Part shown: positions 39,266-48,564 of the stretch, one piece after another
Numbering within the stretch: the stretch's first letter is position 1
Layout of the letters: every line of letters begins with the position of its first letter
The notes under the pieces: generated by a model
The model's database searches: none
What the model was told of the DNA's origin: nothing
Seen by the model: the letters and a program-made list of their open reading frames with translations, nothing else
Assembly: GCA_943788005.1 (NCBI GenBank)
Contig: CALSOP010000007.1
Location: 1 to 64,000, forward strand
Direction: 5' to 3'
Length of the DNA stretch: 64,000 nucleotides
From: an uncultured Gammaproteobacteria bacterium
GTDB taxonomy: Bacteria > Pseudomonadota > Gammaproteobacteria > Eutrophobiales > Eutrophobiaceae
Translations under genes and position numbers: made by a program

Positions 39266-41233
39266 ATGAGTAAACAATTAATAAAGAAATGGCTCATTGC
39301 TGTATTGGCATTGGGACTATCTACCTCAGCACTTGCGAATGATGAAGTTCGTAAACTGAACGATAATCCTAATTACTGGGCTTTCCCAGGTGGCAACTAT
39401 AATAACTGGCGTTATACCGAGTTGAATCAAATCAACACGGACAATGCAAGTAAGATAGTAACCGCTTGGACATTCTCAACCGGCCGTCTACAAGGTCATG
39501 AAGGTGGACCATTGGTCTTACCAGCAAGCGCAACTGGCTTATCTGGTGATACCCTTTACATCCATTCTTCATTCCCGAATGACGTTTTTGCTATCAGCTT
39601 AGATACCCTAGAAATCGTTTGGTATTACGAGCCACAACAAGACGAAGCAGTAACTGTTCCTGTTATGTGTTGTGACATTGTTAACCGTGGTTTAGGTTAT
39701 TCAATGGGCCAAATCTATCTACAACAAGCTGACACCACTTTAGTTGCTTTAAGCGCTAAAGACGGTGCTGTTAAATGGAGTGTAAAACAAGGTGCTAGTG
39801 TTACTGGCGATCTTAACTCCAAAGATGGAATCGGTGTTGGCCCAGAGAGTGGCATGACTAATACCAACGCACCACATCCTATGAAGGATAAAGTCATCAC
39901 CGGTTGTTCTGGTGCTGAGTTTGGTGTTCGTTGTTGGTTAGCTGCTTTCAATGCGAAAGACGGTTCACTCGCATGGCGTGCCTTCAGCATGGGTCCAGAC
40001 GAAGACATTCTTTTCGACGAAAATACCACTTCATTAGGTAAGAAAGTTGGCAAGAACTCTTCATTGAACTCTTGGTGTGCTAACTCCGATTGGAAAGCTC
40101 CTTCTAGAGGTCCTAATAAGTGTAAAACTTTAAGTGACCAATGGAAATCAGGTGGCGGTTCAACTTGGGGTTGGTGGCCAGCGGATTTTGAAGAAAATCT
40201 TCTTTACTACGGTAATGGTAACCCATCTACCTGGAACCCAGTGGTACGTCCTGGCGACAACAAATGGTCTATGACCATGTTCGCTCGTGACATCGACACT
40301 GGTGTTGCTAAGTGGGTCTATCAAATGACTCCACATGATGAGTGGGATTATGATGGCATTAACGAAATGATTCTTGCTGACATCAAAGTTAAGGGCAAAA
40401 TGACCCCAGCTTTGGTTCACTTTGATCGTAACGGTTACGGCTATACCATGAATCGTAAAACGGGTGCTTTACTCGTCGCTGAAAAGTATGACCCAGCAGT
40501 CAACTGGTCAACTCACGTTGACATGAAGACGGGTTATCCTCAAACAGTTGATAGTAAATCAACTCACTTCCAGGGTGAAGACGTCGTGTCTAAGGACATC
40601 TGTCCTGCAGCACTTGGTACCAAAGATCAGCAGCCTGCTGCTTTCTCTCCACGTACCAACCTGTTCTACGTCCCAACCAACCACGTGTGTATGACTTATG
40701 AGCCTGTAAGTTATGCTGCTGGTGGTAACCAATACACCGCTGGTCAAGCATATGTTAACGCTAACTTGACCATGTATCCTGCTGGCGCTGTCTGCCCAGA
40801 TTGTCCTAACAACAATGCTGCTAAGGACAACATGGGTAACATGATCGCTTGGGATGCGGGTACTGGTAAGATCGTATGGAGCATTGCTGAGCAATGGTCT
40901 GTCTGGTCTGGTGCACTTGCTACAGCTGGCGACGTCGTGTTCTACGGAACATTAGACGCCTATGCTAAAGCGGTTGATGCTAAAACCGGTAAGTTGCTTT
41001 GGAAGTTCAAAGCGCCTTCTGGCATTATCGGCAACTTCAACTCATGGGCACATAAAGGTAAGCAATACGTTGGTATCCTATCAGGTATCGGCGGTTGGGC
41101 TGGCGCGGTTGTCGCTATCCCTGGCTTAGCTGCTGCTCCAGGTGAAGCTGCACTGGGTGCTGTTGGTGGTTATCGTAAACTGTTGAACTCATCACGTAAC
41201 AGTGGTGTGTTGATGGTTTTCTCACTACCTTAA
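39266..41233 (+). CDS. xoxF: Lanthanide-dependent PQQ methanol dehydrogenase XoxF
   Basis: Periplasmic quinoprotein that oxidises methanol. Signal peptide about 1-25 (LGLSTSALA-ND). An eight-bladed propeller with W-motifs follows. The vicinal disulfide is Cys135-Cys136 (VMCCDIVNRG). In DEWDYDGIN, Asp361 is the catalytic base and Asp363 is the extra Asp that marks the lanthanide-type (XoxF) enzymes; calcium-type MxaF has Ala there. At 655 residues it is longer than usual because of an insertion at about residues 265-295 with two extra cysteines (SWCANSDWKAPSRGPNKCKT). Codon use is visibly more GC-rich at third positions than its neighbours, as expected for high expression. No mxaI is present. 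Confidence 0.96.
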   Translation: MSKQLIKKWLIAVLALGLSTSALANDEVRKLNDNPNYWAFPGGNYNNWRYTELNQINTDNASKIVTAWTFSTGRLQGHEGGPLVLPASATGLSGDTLYIHSSFPNDVFAISLDTLEIVWYYEPQQDEAVTVPVMCCDIVNRGLGYSMGQIYLQQADTTLVALSAKDGAVKWSVKQGASVTGDLNSKDGIGVGPESGMTNTNAPHPMKDKVITGCSGAEFGVRCWLAAFNAKDGSLAWRAFSMGPDEDILFDENTTSLGKKVGKNSSLNSWCANSDWKAPSRGPNKCKTLSDQWKSGGGSTWGWWPADFEENLLYYGNGNPSTWNPVVRPGDNKWSMTMFARDIDTGVAKWVYQMTPHDEWDYDGINEMILADIKVKGKMTPALVHFDRNGYGYTMNRKTGALLVAEKYDPAVNWSTHVDMKTGYPQTVDSKSTHFQGEDVVSKDICPAALGTKDQQPAAFSPRTNLFYVPTNHVCMTYEPVSYAAGGNQYTAGQAYVNANLTMYPAGAVCPDCPNNNAAKDNMGNMIAWDAGTGKIVWSIAEQWSVWSGALATAGDVVFYGTLDAYAKAVDAKTGKLLWKFKAPSGIIGNFNSWAHKGKQYVGILSGIGGWAGAVVAIPGLAAAPGEAALGAVGGYRKLLNSSRNSGVLMVFSLP

Positions 41234-41263
41234 GTACTAAACAGACGTAAGTTTGTTAAAATG

Positions 41264-41296
41264 TCCCCGGCACTTAGGTGTCGGGGATTTTTTTTT
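41264..41296 (+). terminator. Strong Rho-independent terminator after xoxF
   Basis: TCCCCGGCAC-TTAG-GTGTCGGGGA, ten base pairs with one wobble, followed by nine T. It separates xoxF from the cupredoxin/xoxJ genes. Confidence 0.95.
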
Positions 41297-41579
41297 AAGT
41301 ATTCCCTGATTGTGTTAAGTTAAGATTTAAAGTTCAGTATTTATCTGTTTTATCTACAAGAACTTGTTAGTATTTTTGAAGTCTGATGTATTGAGTCTGT
41401 TAAAAAACCCGAGATTAAATGGTTTTACAAAATGTCTTCCCGTTGCTTATAAAGTAATAAATAAGCATATATTACAAGGGTTTAGATATTTATGATTCAG
41501 CTGCAAATTAATATGTATATACAACGAAATTAAATATACAAATAAATATAAATGAATAATATTAAATAATTATCCGGAG
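41297..41579. other. AT-rich gap between xoxF terminator and cupredoxin gene
   Basis: About 280 bases, very AT-rich (for example around 41500-41570), no gene recognised. It must contain the promoter for the cupredoxin-xoxJ genes; many TATAAA-like sequences make a choice unsafe. Confidence 0.4.
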
Positions 41580-42030
41580 ATGAGTAAGATGAAATTAACC
41601 AATATTCTAGCCAAAATTATGATTGCATCTGCAATATTACTACCTAATTTTGTCTATGCTAGCGATCACGTAATAAAAGCGGGTTCACGAGCCTTTGAAA
41701 CACCGATCCTTTATGTTGCGGAAGGTGACAGAGTTCATTTTTCAAACATGAACTCGCATAATTCTGTATCTGTTGATGGTTTAATTCCTGATGGTGCAAC
41801 ACCTTGGGCCGGTGATATGGGGGAAAATGTTGCCCCAGGATTAGAAAAAAGCAGGCATCTATTCATATGTTTGCGCACCACATATTGGTTTCGGTATGGT
41901 CGGTGTCATCGTAGTAGGGGATGTTAGTGCTGATGACATAGCCGCTTATAAGCAAAAGGCGATTGACACATTAGAAGGGCCGTATCGAAGATTGCTTGGC
42001 AAGATTAACAAGATTAAACCAACCATATAA
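41580..42030 (+). CDS. Pseudoazurin/plastocyanin-like cupredoxin (one-base frameshift)
   Basis: Small periplasmic type 1 copper protein. Signal peptide MIASAILLPNFVYA (about residues 14-27), then VAEGDRVHFSNMNSHNSVSV, with the first copper-ligand His in the NSHN motif. Removing one A from the run at 41846-41851 gives YSYVCAPHIGFGMVGVIVVG, which supplies the Cys, second His and Met ligands (C-x2-H-x4-M), and the protein ends at TAA 42028-42030 with about 149 residues. As given, the frame runs into nonsense after LEKSRHLF. The gene sits where methanol dehydrogenase clusters normally carry cytochrome cL, and could be the electron acceptor. Confidence 0.82.
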
Positions 42031-42099
42031 TCTTACTGTTTTGATTAAAATTACCAATCAACTGGAATGCCCGCTGCTAACCGGCGGGCTACATAACTT

Positions 42100-42948
42100 A
42101 TGAAAACAATTTACGCAATTATATTATCAATATCGTTTATACAACCTGCCTTCGCAAAAGAAGACCCAGGTATGCCTGATGCAGAATATCTTAAGGTATG
42201 TGCAGACCCGTACATGTTACCTTTTTCTAATCAAAAAGAAGAAGGCTATGAAAATAAAATAGCGCAATTGTTAGCTAAGAAACTTGGGTTAAAATTGAAG
42301 TATGAATTTTTTCCACAACGTATGGGCTTTATAAGAAATACACTCAGAGCAGATTCAGAAGAAAAGCCCGGGTATAAATGTGACCTGGTCATTAGTGCAC
42401 CATCGAATTTTGAATTAGCCGCAACAACTGAACCTTATTTCACATCTACATATGTACTGGTTTATGCCAAGGGTAAAAAACTGGATTCAATAACTGATCC
42501 AGCGATGTTAAATAAATTTGTCAATGTAGACGGCAATGACATAAAGATTGGTCTTCCTGATCGTGGACCTCAACAATTATGGGTGTTTTACAATGAACTC
42601 ATGGGCAGTATGGTTCGTTATCCTGGTCAATCAGGTGATCCAAAAGTTAACCCAGGCCAACAAATGGTTGAAGATGTGGCTTCTGGGAAGATTGATGCGA
42701 CCATCATATGGGGGCCAACGGCAGGTTATTTCGCTAAAGAACTGAAAAAAGATAATGTTGAATTGGTTTTGATACCTTTACCTGATGACCCCAAAAAGCC
42801 AGAAATGCGATTTTCATACAGCTTTTCTATGGCTGTTCGTTATGGTGAAAAAATCTGGAAGGAAAAAATTAATAGCTTAATTAAAGATAATAAATCTGAA
42901 ATTGAGCAGATATTAACTGATTACGGTGTTCCGTTAATTAAACAGTAG
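42100..42948 (+). CDS. xoxJ: XoxJ/MxaJ-family periplasmic protein
   Basis: 282-residue periplasmic-binding-protein fold. The signal peptide is at 1-19 (ISFIQPAFA-KE). The region LKVCADPYMLPFSNQKEEGY is the characteristic start of MxaJ/XoxJ, followed by GLKLKYEFFPQRMGFIRNTL and the CDLVISAPSNFELAATTEPY segment. XoxJ is required with XoxF in other methylotrophs and is thought to help activation or maturation of the apo-enzyme. It lies 69 bases after the cupredoxin gene and 12 bases before the next gene, so it is probably transcribed with both. Confidence 0.85.
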   Translation: MKTIYAIILSISFIQPAFAKEDPGMPDAEYLKVCADPYMLPFSNQKEEGYENKIAQLLAKKLGLKLKYEFFPQRMGFIRNTLRADSEEKPGYKCDLVISAPSNFELAATTEPYFTSTYVLVYAKGKKLDSITDPAMLNKFVNVDGNDIKIGLPDRGPQQLWVFYNELMGSMVRYPGQSGDPKVNPGQQMVEDVASGKIDATIIWGPTAGYFAKELKKDNVELVLIPLPDDPKKPEMRFSYSFSMAVRYGEKIWKEKINSLIKDNKSEIEQILTDYGVPLIKQ

Positions 42949-42960
42949 AGTTATAACCTT

Positions 42961-43758
42961 ATGAAATTTAGTAGATATATATTTTTGTCATTTTGTATAG
43001 TTGCCATGATTAACCACAATGTGATGGCTGAACAACAAAAAGAAACTGTAGTTACTCCGAGTGGAGGTACGCCCTTAACACAGGAAGAGATTGATTCAAG
43101 AATAGGTCGTTTTGGAGAAGTTGATGAGATACCGGAAGATTTTCAATTCAATGAGGCTGAAGTATTGTTATGGCATGAGGATCACTTAGGAAATATTGAA
43201 GAGCCTGTTAGCTTATATTATGAATTTGTTAAATCTGGTTCGTTTGAAGAAGGTTTTACCGATTCTGTCTATTTGAAGATTCTAGAATTAAATGAAGATG
43301 GATCTAAAAATGCCATGATGGAGTTCTTTACTGCAGAGAAGAAACAAGTAGTAACGCCTGATAATGTTACAAATATAAGAGGTAACCCGGCAATTGGTAT
43401 CTATATGCAAGGCGATGTGTACGAAATGAATCGTATAGCCGAGGGTCATTGGAGACATTTTCAAAAATCTATTAAGATTTCTTTAAGAAATGATGCAGTC
43501 GTAGAACCGACTACTTTTAAATTTAACGGTAAAGATTATAAAGGTGAAAAAGTATTTTTCTCGCCTTATCTAAATGATCCACACAGACGTAATTTTGAGA
43601 AATTTGCTGATAAATATTATGAATTCATCTTTTCAGATGAAATTCCCGGCAGTCTTTATCAAATAACAACAATCATTCACGATAGAAGTAAAGAAGATGC
43701 AGAACCACTAATATTGGAGACCTTGACTTTAATTGATGTTAAATCAAACGCATCTTGA
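42961..43758 (+). CDS. Secreted protein of unknown function in the xox cluster
   Basis: 265 residues. Signal peptide FLSFCIVAMINHNVMA (about residues 9-24). The mature part begins with an acidic linker (GGTPLTQEEIDSRIGRFGEV) and continues as a beta-rich domain (EEPVSLYYEFVKSGSFEEGF, then GDVYEMNRIAEGHWRHFQKS and FFSPYLNDPHRRNFEKFADK). No cysteine and no haem or metal motif are visible, so it is not cytochrome cL. I do not recognise the family. Its tight spacing to xoxJ suggests a function in methanol dehydrogenase assembly or in the envelope. Confidence 0.65.
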   Translation: MKFSRYIFLSFCIVAMINHNVMAEQQKETVVTPSGGTPLTQEEIDSRIGRFGEVDEIPEDFQFNEAEVLLWHEDHLGNIEEPVSLYYEFVKSGSFEEGFTDSVYLKILELNEDGSKNAMMEFFTAEKKQVVTPDNVTNIRGNPAIGIYMQGDVYEMNRIAEGHWRHFQKSIKISLRNDAVVEPTTFKFNGKDYKGEKVFFSPYLNDPHRRNFEKFADKYYEFIFSDEIPGSLYQITTIIHDRSKEDAEPLILETLTLIDVKSNAS

Positions 43759-43801
43759 TTTGAATAGTCCTGTTTGCATTGTTGGCCTAGAGTAATTTAA
43801 A

Positions 43802-43843
43802 CATCTATCTTAGTTGTGATTAACTAAGATAGATGATGTTTTA
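43802..43843. terminator. Bidirectional terminator with 14-bp perfect stem
   Basis: CATCTATCTTAGTT (43802-43815) and AACTAAGATAGATG (43822-43835) pair perfectly around a 6-nt loop. The flanks give T-containing tails in both directions. It lies between the convergent xox and formate dehydrogenase units. Confidence 0.8.
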
Positions 43844-43850
43844 TTTCCGC

Positions 43851-46640
43851 TTATATCTTCTTCCTGTTGATTTCATCATTAGCACGCGTTCCCTTTTTCA
43901 AAGCGACGGCACAAAATTTAAATTCTGGTATTTTACCAAAAGGGTCTAACTCCTCATTGGTAATCAAATTTGCTGCTGCTTCACTAAAAGTAAATGGCAT
44001 CATGACAACGCCTTCCAACATATGTTCATCTGCACGTGTCGTGGCCGCTATCCTGCCTCGGCGTGATTCAATAACCAGCATATCGCCTGTTTTAATTTTA
44101 AACTTAGCCATATCTTTTGGGTTAATCATGACGCATGGACCAGGCTCAAGTGCATCTAGAACGCGTGAATGTCGCGTCATGGTTCCTGTATGCCAATGCT
44201 CTAATTGACGACCAGTAACGAATACATAAGGAAATTTAGGATCAGGCATCTCTGCAGCTTCAATATATTCAGCTGGTACAAATCGACCTTTACCGTCATC
44301 TGTCGGGAAGACGCCATCTTTAAAAATAATGGGTTCACCAGGGTCGCCTTCTTTTAACAGTGGATATGTTAGGGAGTCTTCTTGTTCCAGTCTTTCCCAT
44401 GTAATGCCTCCCATACTTGGTACAGCCTTACGGATTTCATTAAAGACATCTTTAGGACCCTTATAATTCCAATTAAGACCAATCCGATTTGCAATCTCTT
44501 GAATTATCCACAAGTCTTGCTTAGCCTCACCAGGAGGGTCAATAGCTTGTCTACCCATTTGCACCCGACGATCAGTATTGGTAAACGTTCCCGTTTTTTC
44601 TGGAAATGCGCTAGCAGGTAAAATTACGTCTGCATAACTGCAGGTCTCGGTAAAGAATATATCCTGAACTACGCAGTGTTCAAGGTTTGCCATTGCAGCG
44701 CGCGCATGATTTAGATTTGGATCAGACATAGCAGGGTTTTCACCCATTATATATAGACCATTTATATCCCCATCATGAATGGCATGCATAATCTCGACTA
44801 CGGTCTTACCAACATTATGATTTAGTTCCTGACCCCAAAGTTTTTCAAATTTTTCTCTGACTTTTGGATCAGAAACAGGTTGGTAATCGGGATAAACCAT
44901 AGGGATTAAACCAACGTCTGAAGTGCCTTGTACATTGTTTTGGCCACGTAAGGGATGTAATCCTGTGCTGACTCGACCAATCTGTCCGGTCATAAGTGCC
45001 AGAGAAATAAGGCAACGGGCATTATCTGTTCCATGGATATGTTGTGATATTCCCATTCCCCAAAATATTATTGCTGTTTCTGCCTTTGCATATAGTCGTG
45101 CAACAGTTTTTATTGTGTCAGGTGGAATTGCACAAATGGGTGCCACATCTTCTGGACTGTATCTAAGTACAGTTTCTTTTAACGCCTCAAAACCATCGGT
45201 GTGTTTATCAATAAATTCCTGGTTTTGTAAGTTTTCAGTAATAATTGTGTGCATCATTGCATTAAGCAGTAATACATCTGTGCCAGGTCTTAATTGCAAT
45301 AAGTGCTCTGCATGGAGGTACATTTCTGAACCATAGGGCTCAATCAGTATTAATTTGCTTCCACGATCTGTGGCATTTTTAATAAATGTAGCAGCAACAG
45401 GGTGGTTGTCATTTGGACGAGCTCCAATAACAATGATGACTTCTGCTTTTGAACCATCAGCAACCTGATTAGATACAGCTCCAGAACCAATCGTCTCTAA
45501 TAGGGCTGCTACCGATGATGCGTGACAAAGGCGTGTGCAATGATCAACATTGTTGGTACCAAAACCTGTGCGAACAAGTTTTTGTACTAGATAGGCTTCT
45601 TCATTACTGCCTTTAGCACAACCAAAACCAGCTAATGCTTCTGAACCTTTATCATCTCTAATGGTTTTTAATCCATTGGCAGCATAGTCCAAAGCTTCTT
45701 CCCAACTGGCTTCGCGAAAATACTTGTGCATATCTAATGGGGCGATTAAATCAGGAGTTTTCTCTGCATCATCACGACGAATTAATGGTGTACTTAGTCG
45801 ATCTGGATGATGGACATAATCAAATCCATATCTTCCTTTTACACATAGTCTGCTTTTATTTGAAGGACCATCGCGGCCTTCAATATATTGAATATGATTG
45901 TTTTTAACGTTATAGGTAAGTAAACATCCTACTCCGCAATAAGGACATGCCGATTCAACTTTTTTATCTGGTTCGATTAAGCCAACATTTTTTGCCGGCA
46001 TCAACGCACCTGTAGGGCATGCCTGGACACATTCGCCACAAGCTACGCAGGTACTTTCACCCATGGGCTCGGCCATATCGAAGGTAATCTCTGCATGTTT
46101 GCCACGATAAGCTAAACCAATAACGTCATTAACCTGCTCTTCACGACAGGCCCTGACACAACGTGTGCATTGAATGCAAGCATCAAGATTTACAGCTATA
46201 GCCGGGTGAGAGAGATCTGGTTTGGGTTGTTCACGAGATTCAAAGCGTGGATTGAAGACGTTAAGTTTTTCAGCCCAATAATCTAGTTCAGAGTGTAATG
46301 TATAGGGTGATTTCCCTTGTTGGGGCATATCAGATAATAATAATTCCAATACCATCTTTTGAGAAAGCTGAGCTCGTTCATTATCACTTGTTACTTCCAT
46401 GCCTTCAGCAGGTTGGCGACAGCAAGAGGGTGCTAATACTCTTTCTCCATCAATCTCTACCATGCAAGCGCGACAGTTGCCGTCAGGGCGGTAGCCTTCT
46501 TTATAACAAAGGTGAGGTATTTCTATGTCATTTCTTTTTGCAGCCTGGAGTATAGTTTCGTCACCATAGGCATCGATTTCATTTCCGTTAAGTTTAAAAG
46601 TAGTGGCCTTTTCATTCATGAATTTTGGATTAGCAGCCAT
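43851..46640 (-). CDS. fdhA: NAD-dependent formate dehydrogenase, catalytic alpha subunit
   Basis: 929-residue Mo/W-bis-MGD protein that oxidises formate to CO2. In order: an N-terminal [2Fe-2S] domain (CYKEGYRPDGNCRACMVEID, about 45-65); a His/Cys region; two [4Fe-4S] clusters (CIQCTRCVRAC and CVACGECVQACP); a third at ACPYCGVGC (about 230); and the catalytic domain. DHCTRLCHASS places the active-site Cys at about 372, where selenoproteins have Sec. The C-terminal MGD-binding domain has FPYVFVTGRQLEHWHTGTMT. With the fused 51/24-kDa-type subunit upstream it forms an Fdh1-type two-subunit enzyme; whether Mo or W is used is not visible. It completes formate oxidation for the H4MPT pathway. Confidence 0.93.
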   Translation of the reverse strand: MAANPKFMNEKATTFKLNGNEIDAYGDETILQAAKRNDIEIPHLCYKEGYRPDGNCRACMVEIDGERVLAPSCCRQPAEGMEVTSDNERAQLSQKMVLELLLSDMPQQGKSPYTLHSELDYWAEKLNVFNPRFESREQPKPDLSHPAIAVNLDACIQCTRCVRACREEQVNDVIGLAYRGKHAEITFDMAEPMGESTCVACGECVQACPTGALMPAKNVGLIEPDKKVESACPYCGVGCLLTYNVKNNHIQYIEGRDGPSNKSRLCVKGRYGFDYVHHPDRLSTPLIRRDDAEKTPDLIAPLDMHKYFREASWEEALDYAANGLKTIRDDKGSEALAGFGCAKGSNEEAYLVQKLVRTGFGTNNVDHCTRLCHASSVAALLETIGSGAVSNQVADGSKAEVIIVIGARPNDNHPVAATFIKNATDRGSKLILIEPYGSEMYLHAEHLLQLRPGTDVLLLNAMMHTIITENLQNQEFIDKHTDGFEALKETVLRYSPEDVAPICAIPPDTIKTVARLYAKAETAIIFWGMGISQHIHGTDNARCLISLALMTGQIGRVSTGLHPLRGQNNVQGTSDVGLIPMVYPDYQPVSDPKVREKFEKLWGQELNHNVGKTVVEIMHAIHDGDINGLYIMGENPAMSDPNLNHARAAMANLEHCVVQDIFFTETCSYADVILPASAFPEKTGTFTNTDRRVQMGRQAIDPPGEAKQDLWIIQEIANRIGLNWNYKGPKDVFNEIRKAVPSMGGITWERLEQEDSLTYPLLKEGDPGEPIIFKDGVFPTDDGKGRFVPAEYIEAAEMPDPKFPYVFVTGRQLEHWHTGTMTRHSRVLDALEPGPCVMINPKDMAKFKIKTGDMLVIESRRGRIAATTRADEHMLEGVVMMPFTFSEAAANLITNEELDPFGKIPEFKFCAVALKKGTRANDEINRKKI

Positions 46641-48301
46641 TATTTAAATTCCTCAGGGAAATATTTCATCGCACAACGTAAAGGATTTGGTGCAGCTTGA
46701 CCTAAGCCACAAATAGATGCATCGACCATTGCAGTTGAGAGCTCTTCTAGCAGAGGTTGATCCCAATCATCTTTCTCCATTAGCTTAACTGCCTTAGCAG
46801 TTCCAACTCTACACGGCGTACACTGACCGCAAGATTCATCTTCAAAAAAGCGCATTGCATTTAATGCCATTTGTTTTGCACTGTCTTTGTCGGATAAAAC
46901 AACAATTGCTGCTGAACCAATAAAGCATCCATAAGGCTGTAAGGTATCGAAATCCAGAGGGATGTTAGCTAATGAAGCAGGCAAAATGCCACCTGATGCG
47001 CCGCCTGGGAAGTAACCATAAAAATCATGGCCATCTAGCATTCCACCACAATACTCATCTATTAGTTCCTGCATGGTTATGCCAGCAGGGGCAAGATGCA
47101 CACCGGGTTTTTGCACTCGACCACTGACAGAGAACGATCGCAACCCTTTCCTATCATGACGACCATTGCTAGAGAACCATTCCGGACCATTACTAATAAT
47201 GTCCCGAATCCAGTGCATACTTTCCATATTTTGTTCGAGGGTAGGATGGCCAAATAAGCCAACCTGCGCAACATATGGAGGCCGTAATCGTGGCATCCCG
47301 CGTTTGCCTTCAATAGACTCAATCATTGCAGATTCTTCTCCACAAATATAAGCACCCGCGCCGCGTCTTAAGTGTATTTCAGGTAACTCACAAGGAGGAT
47401 CTTGCTTCAGTAGTTTAAGCTCTTTTTCTAATGCTTTGCGACAACCAGCATATTCGTCTCTTAAATAAATATAAATTTTGTCAGCATCGGTAGCCCAATG
47501 AGCAATTAGAGTACCTTCGATAAAACGATGAGGATCTTGCTCGAGGTAAACCCTGTCTTTAAATGTCCCTGGTTCACCCTCATCTATGTTAATAGCAACC
47601 ATTTTAGGCTTTGGTTGTTCGCTTAAAATGCGCCATTTACGCCCAGTAGGGAACCCTGCGCCACCAAGACCGCGTAGATTAGAATCTTCCAGTAGAGAGA
47701 TAATGTTTTCTCGTTCAAATTTACCTTCAATACAATCTACTAATAGTTGATAGCCGCCATTTTTTTTATATTCTACAAAGCTTATACAATCAGCTTTACT
47801 ATCTTCAAAGGCATTATTGTCGATTGCTGATTTAACCTTCGTTATATCCGCAGTTTCTATCGGGTTCGTTCCAACAACAGCAACTGGAGCCGCGTGACAC
47901 CGCCCGACACAAGGCACTGCTTGAATACGAACGTCATCAATGTCTTCAGCCTCAAGTTGTTGGAGTAGTGTTTTAGCGCCAAACATCTCACAGGTCAGTG
48001 AATCGCACACTCGTACTGTTTTGGCGGGCGGGGGTGATTCATTTTCTTTTAATACATCAAAGTGATGATAAAAGGTTGCTGTTTCATAGACTTCAGCCAT
48101 AGGCAAGCTCATATCTATAGAGAGCGCAAGTATGTGACGGTTTGATATGTGGTGATAGTGATCTTGTATTTTATGAAGATTCTCAATCAACATATCTCTT
48201 GTGCGTGGAGCATCACCAAGAATCTGCCTGATATCGGCTAAAGCTTTATGGGGGGTAGTGCGGCCTTCTACACGACCTTTCTTTCCGCGAGTTCGTTTCA
48301 T
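46640..48301 (-). CDS. fdhB: NAD-dependent formate dehydrogenase, beta subunit (NuoE-NuoF fusion)
   Basis: 553 residues. The N-terminal NuoE-like domain (about 25-165) has a [2Fe-2S] site (CDSLTCEMFG, then VPCVGRCHAAP). The C-terminal NuoF-like domain has the FMN/NAD site (GLGGAGFPTGRKW and GEPGTFKDR), ICGEESAMIESIEG, and the [4Fe-4S] motif ESCGQCTPCRVGT. The fusion is diagnostic of the Fdh1-type enzymes of methylotrophs; complex I keeps these as separate genes and no other nuo gene is here. Its stop overlaps the start of the alpha subunit by one base. Confidence 0.93.
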   Translation of the reverse strand: MKRTRGKKGRVEGRTTPHKALADIRQILGDAPRTRDMLIENLHKIQDHYHHISNRHILALSIDMSLPMAEVYETATFYHHFDVLKENESPPPAKTVRVCDSLTCEMFGAKTLLQQLEAEDIDDVRIQAVPCVGRCHAAPVAVVGTNPIETADITKVKSAIDNNAFEDSKADCISFVEYKKNGGYQLLVDCIEGKFERENIISLLEDSNLRGLGGAGFPTGRKWRILSEQPKPKMVAINIDEGEPGTFKDRVYLEQDPHRFIEGTLIAHWATDADKIYIYLRDEYAGCRKALEKELKLLKQDPPCELPEIHLRRGAGAYICGEESAMIESIEGKRGMPRLRPPYVAQVGLFGHPTLEQNMESMHWIRDIISNGPEWFSSNGRHDRKGLRSFSVSGRVQKPGVHLAPAGITMQELIDEYCGGMLDGHDFYGYFPGGASGGILPASLANIPLDFDTLQPYGCFIGSAAIVVLSDKDSAKQMALNAMRFFEDESCGQCTPCRVGTAKAVKLMEKDDWDQPLLEELSTAMVDASICGLGQAAPNPLRCAMKYFPEEFK

Positions 48302-48564
48302 TGATATTCGTTTTTATATGGGTTTTTAGTATTAGTTAACACGTGTCATGCCAATCATTGAACACATTCACTAAATCATAAACAATAGCTGCTTAGATTT
48401 TCATTGTTAAACCACAATTATTGATAGAAACGAACATCATCCCAATCCTACCAAGTAAGTCCGTCGACAATATTGATTTAGTTCTTACAGAAAGTCAATT
48501 CCACTTTATGTATGCATAAAATGTACTATATTTCAGAAAAATTAAGCCAAGCCTACAAATGTTA

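Noticed and set aside
39266-41233. Calcium-type MxaF methanol dehydrogenase
   Set aside because: The second Asp of DEWDYDG is present, where MxaF has Ala, and no mxaI is found.
43851-46640. Selenocysteine-containing formate dehydrogenase
   Set aside because: The active-site position is a normal Cys codon (TGT) and no in-frame TGA occurs in the gene.
46640-48301. NuoE/NuoF of respiratory complex I
   Set aside because: The two domains are fused, the neighbour is a formate dehydrogenase alpha subunit, and no other nuo gene is present; this is the Fdh1 beta subunit.
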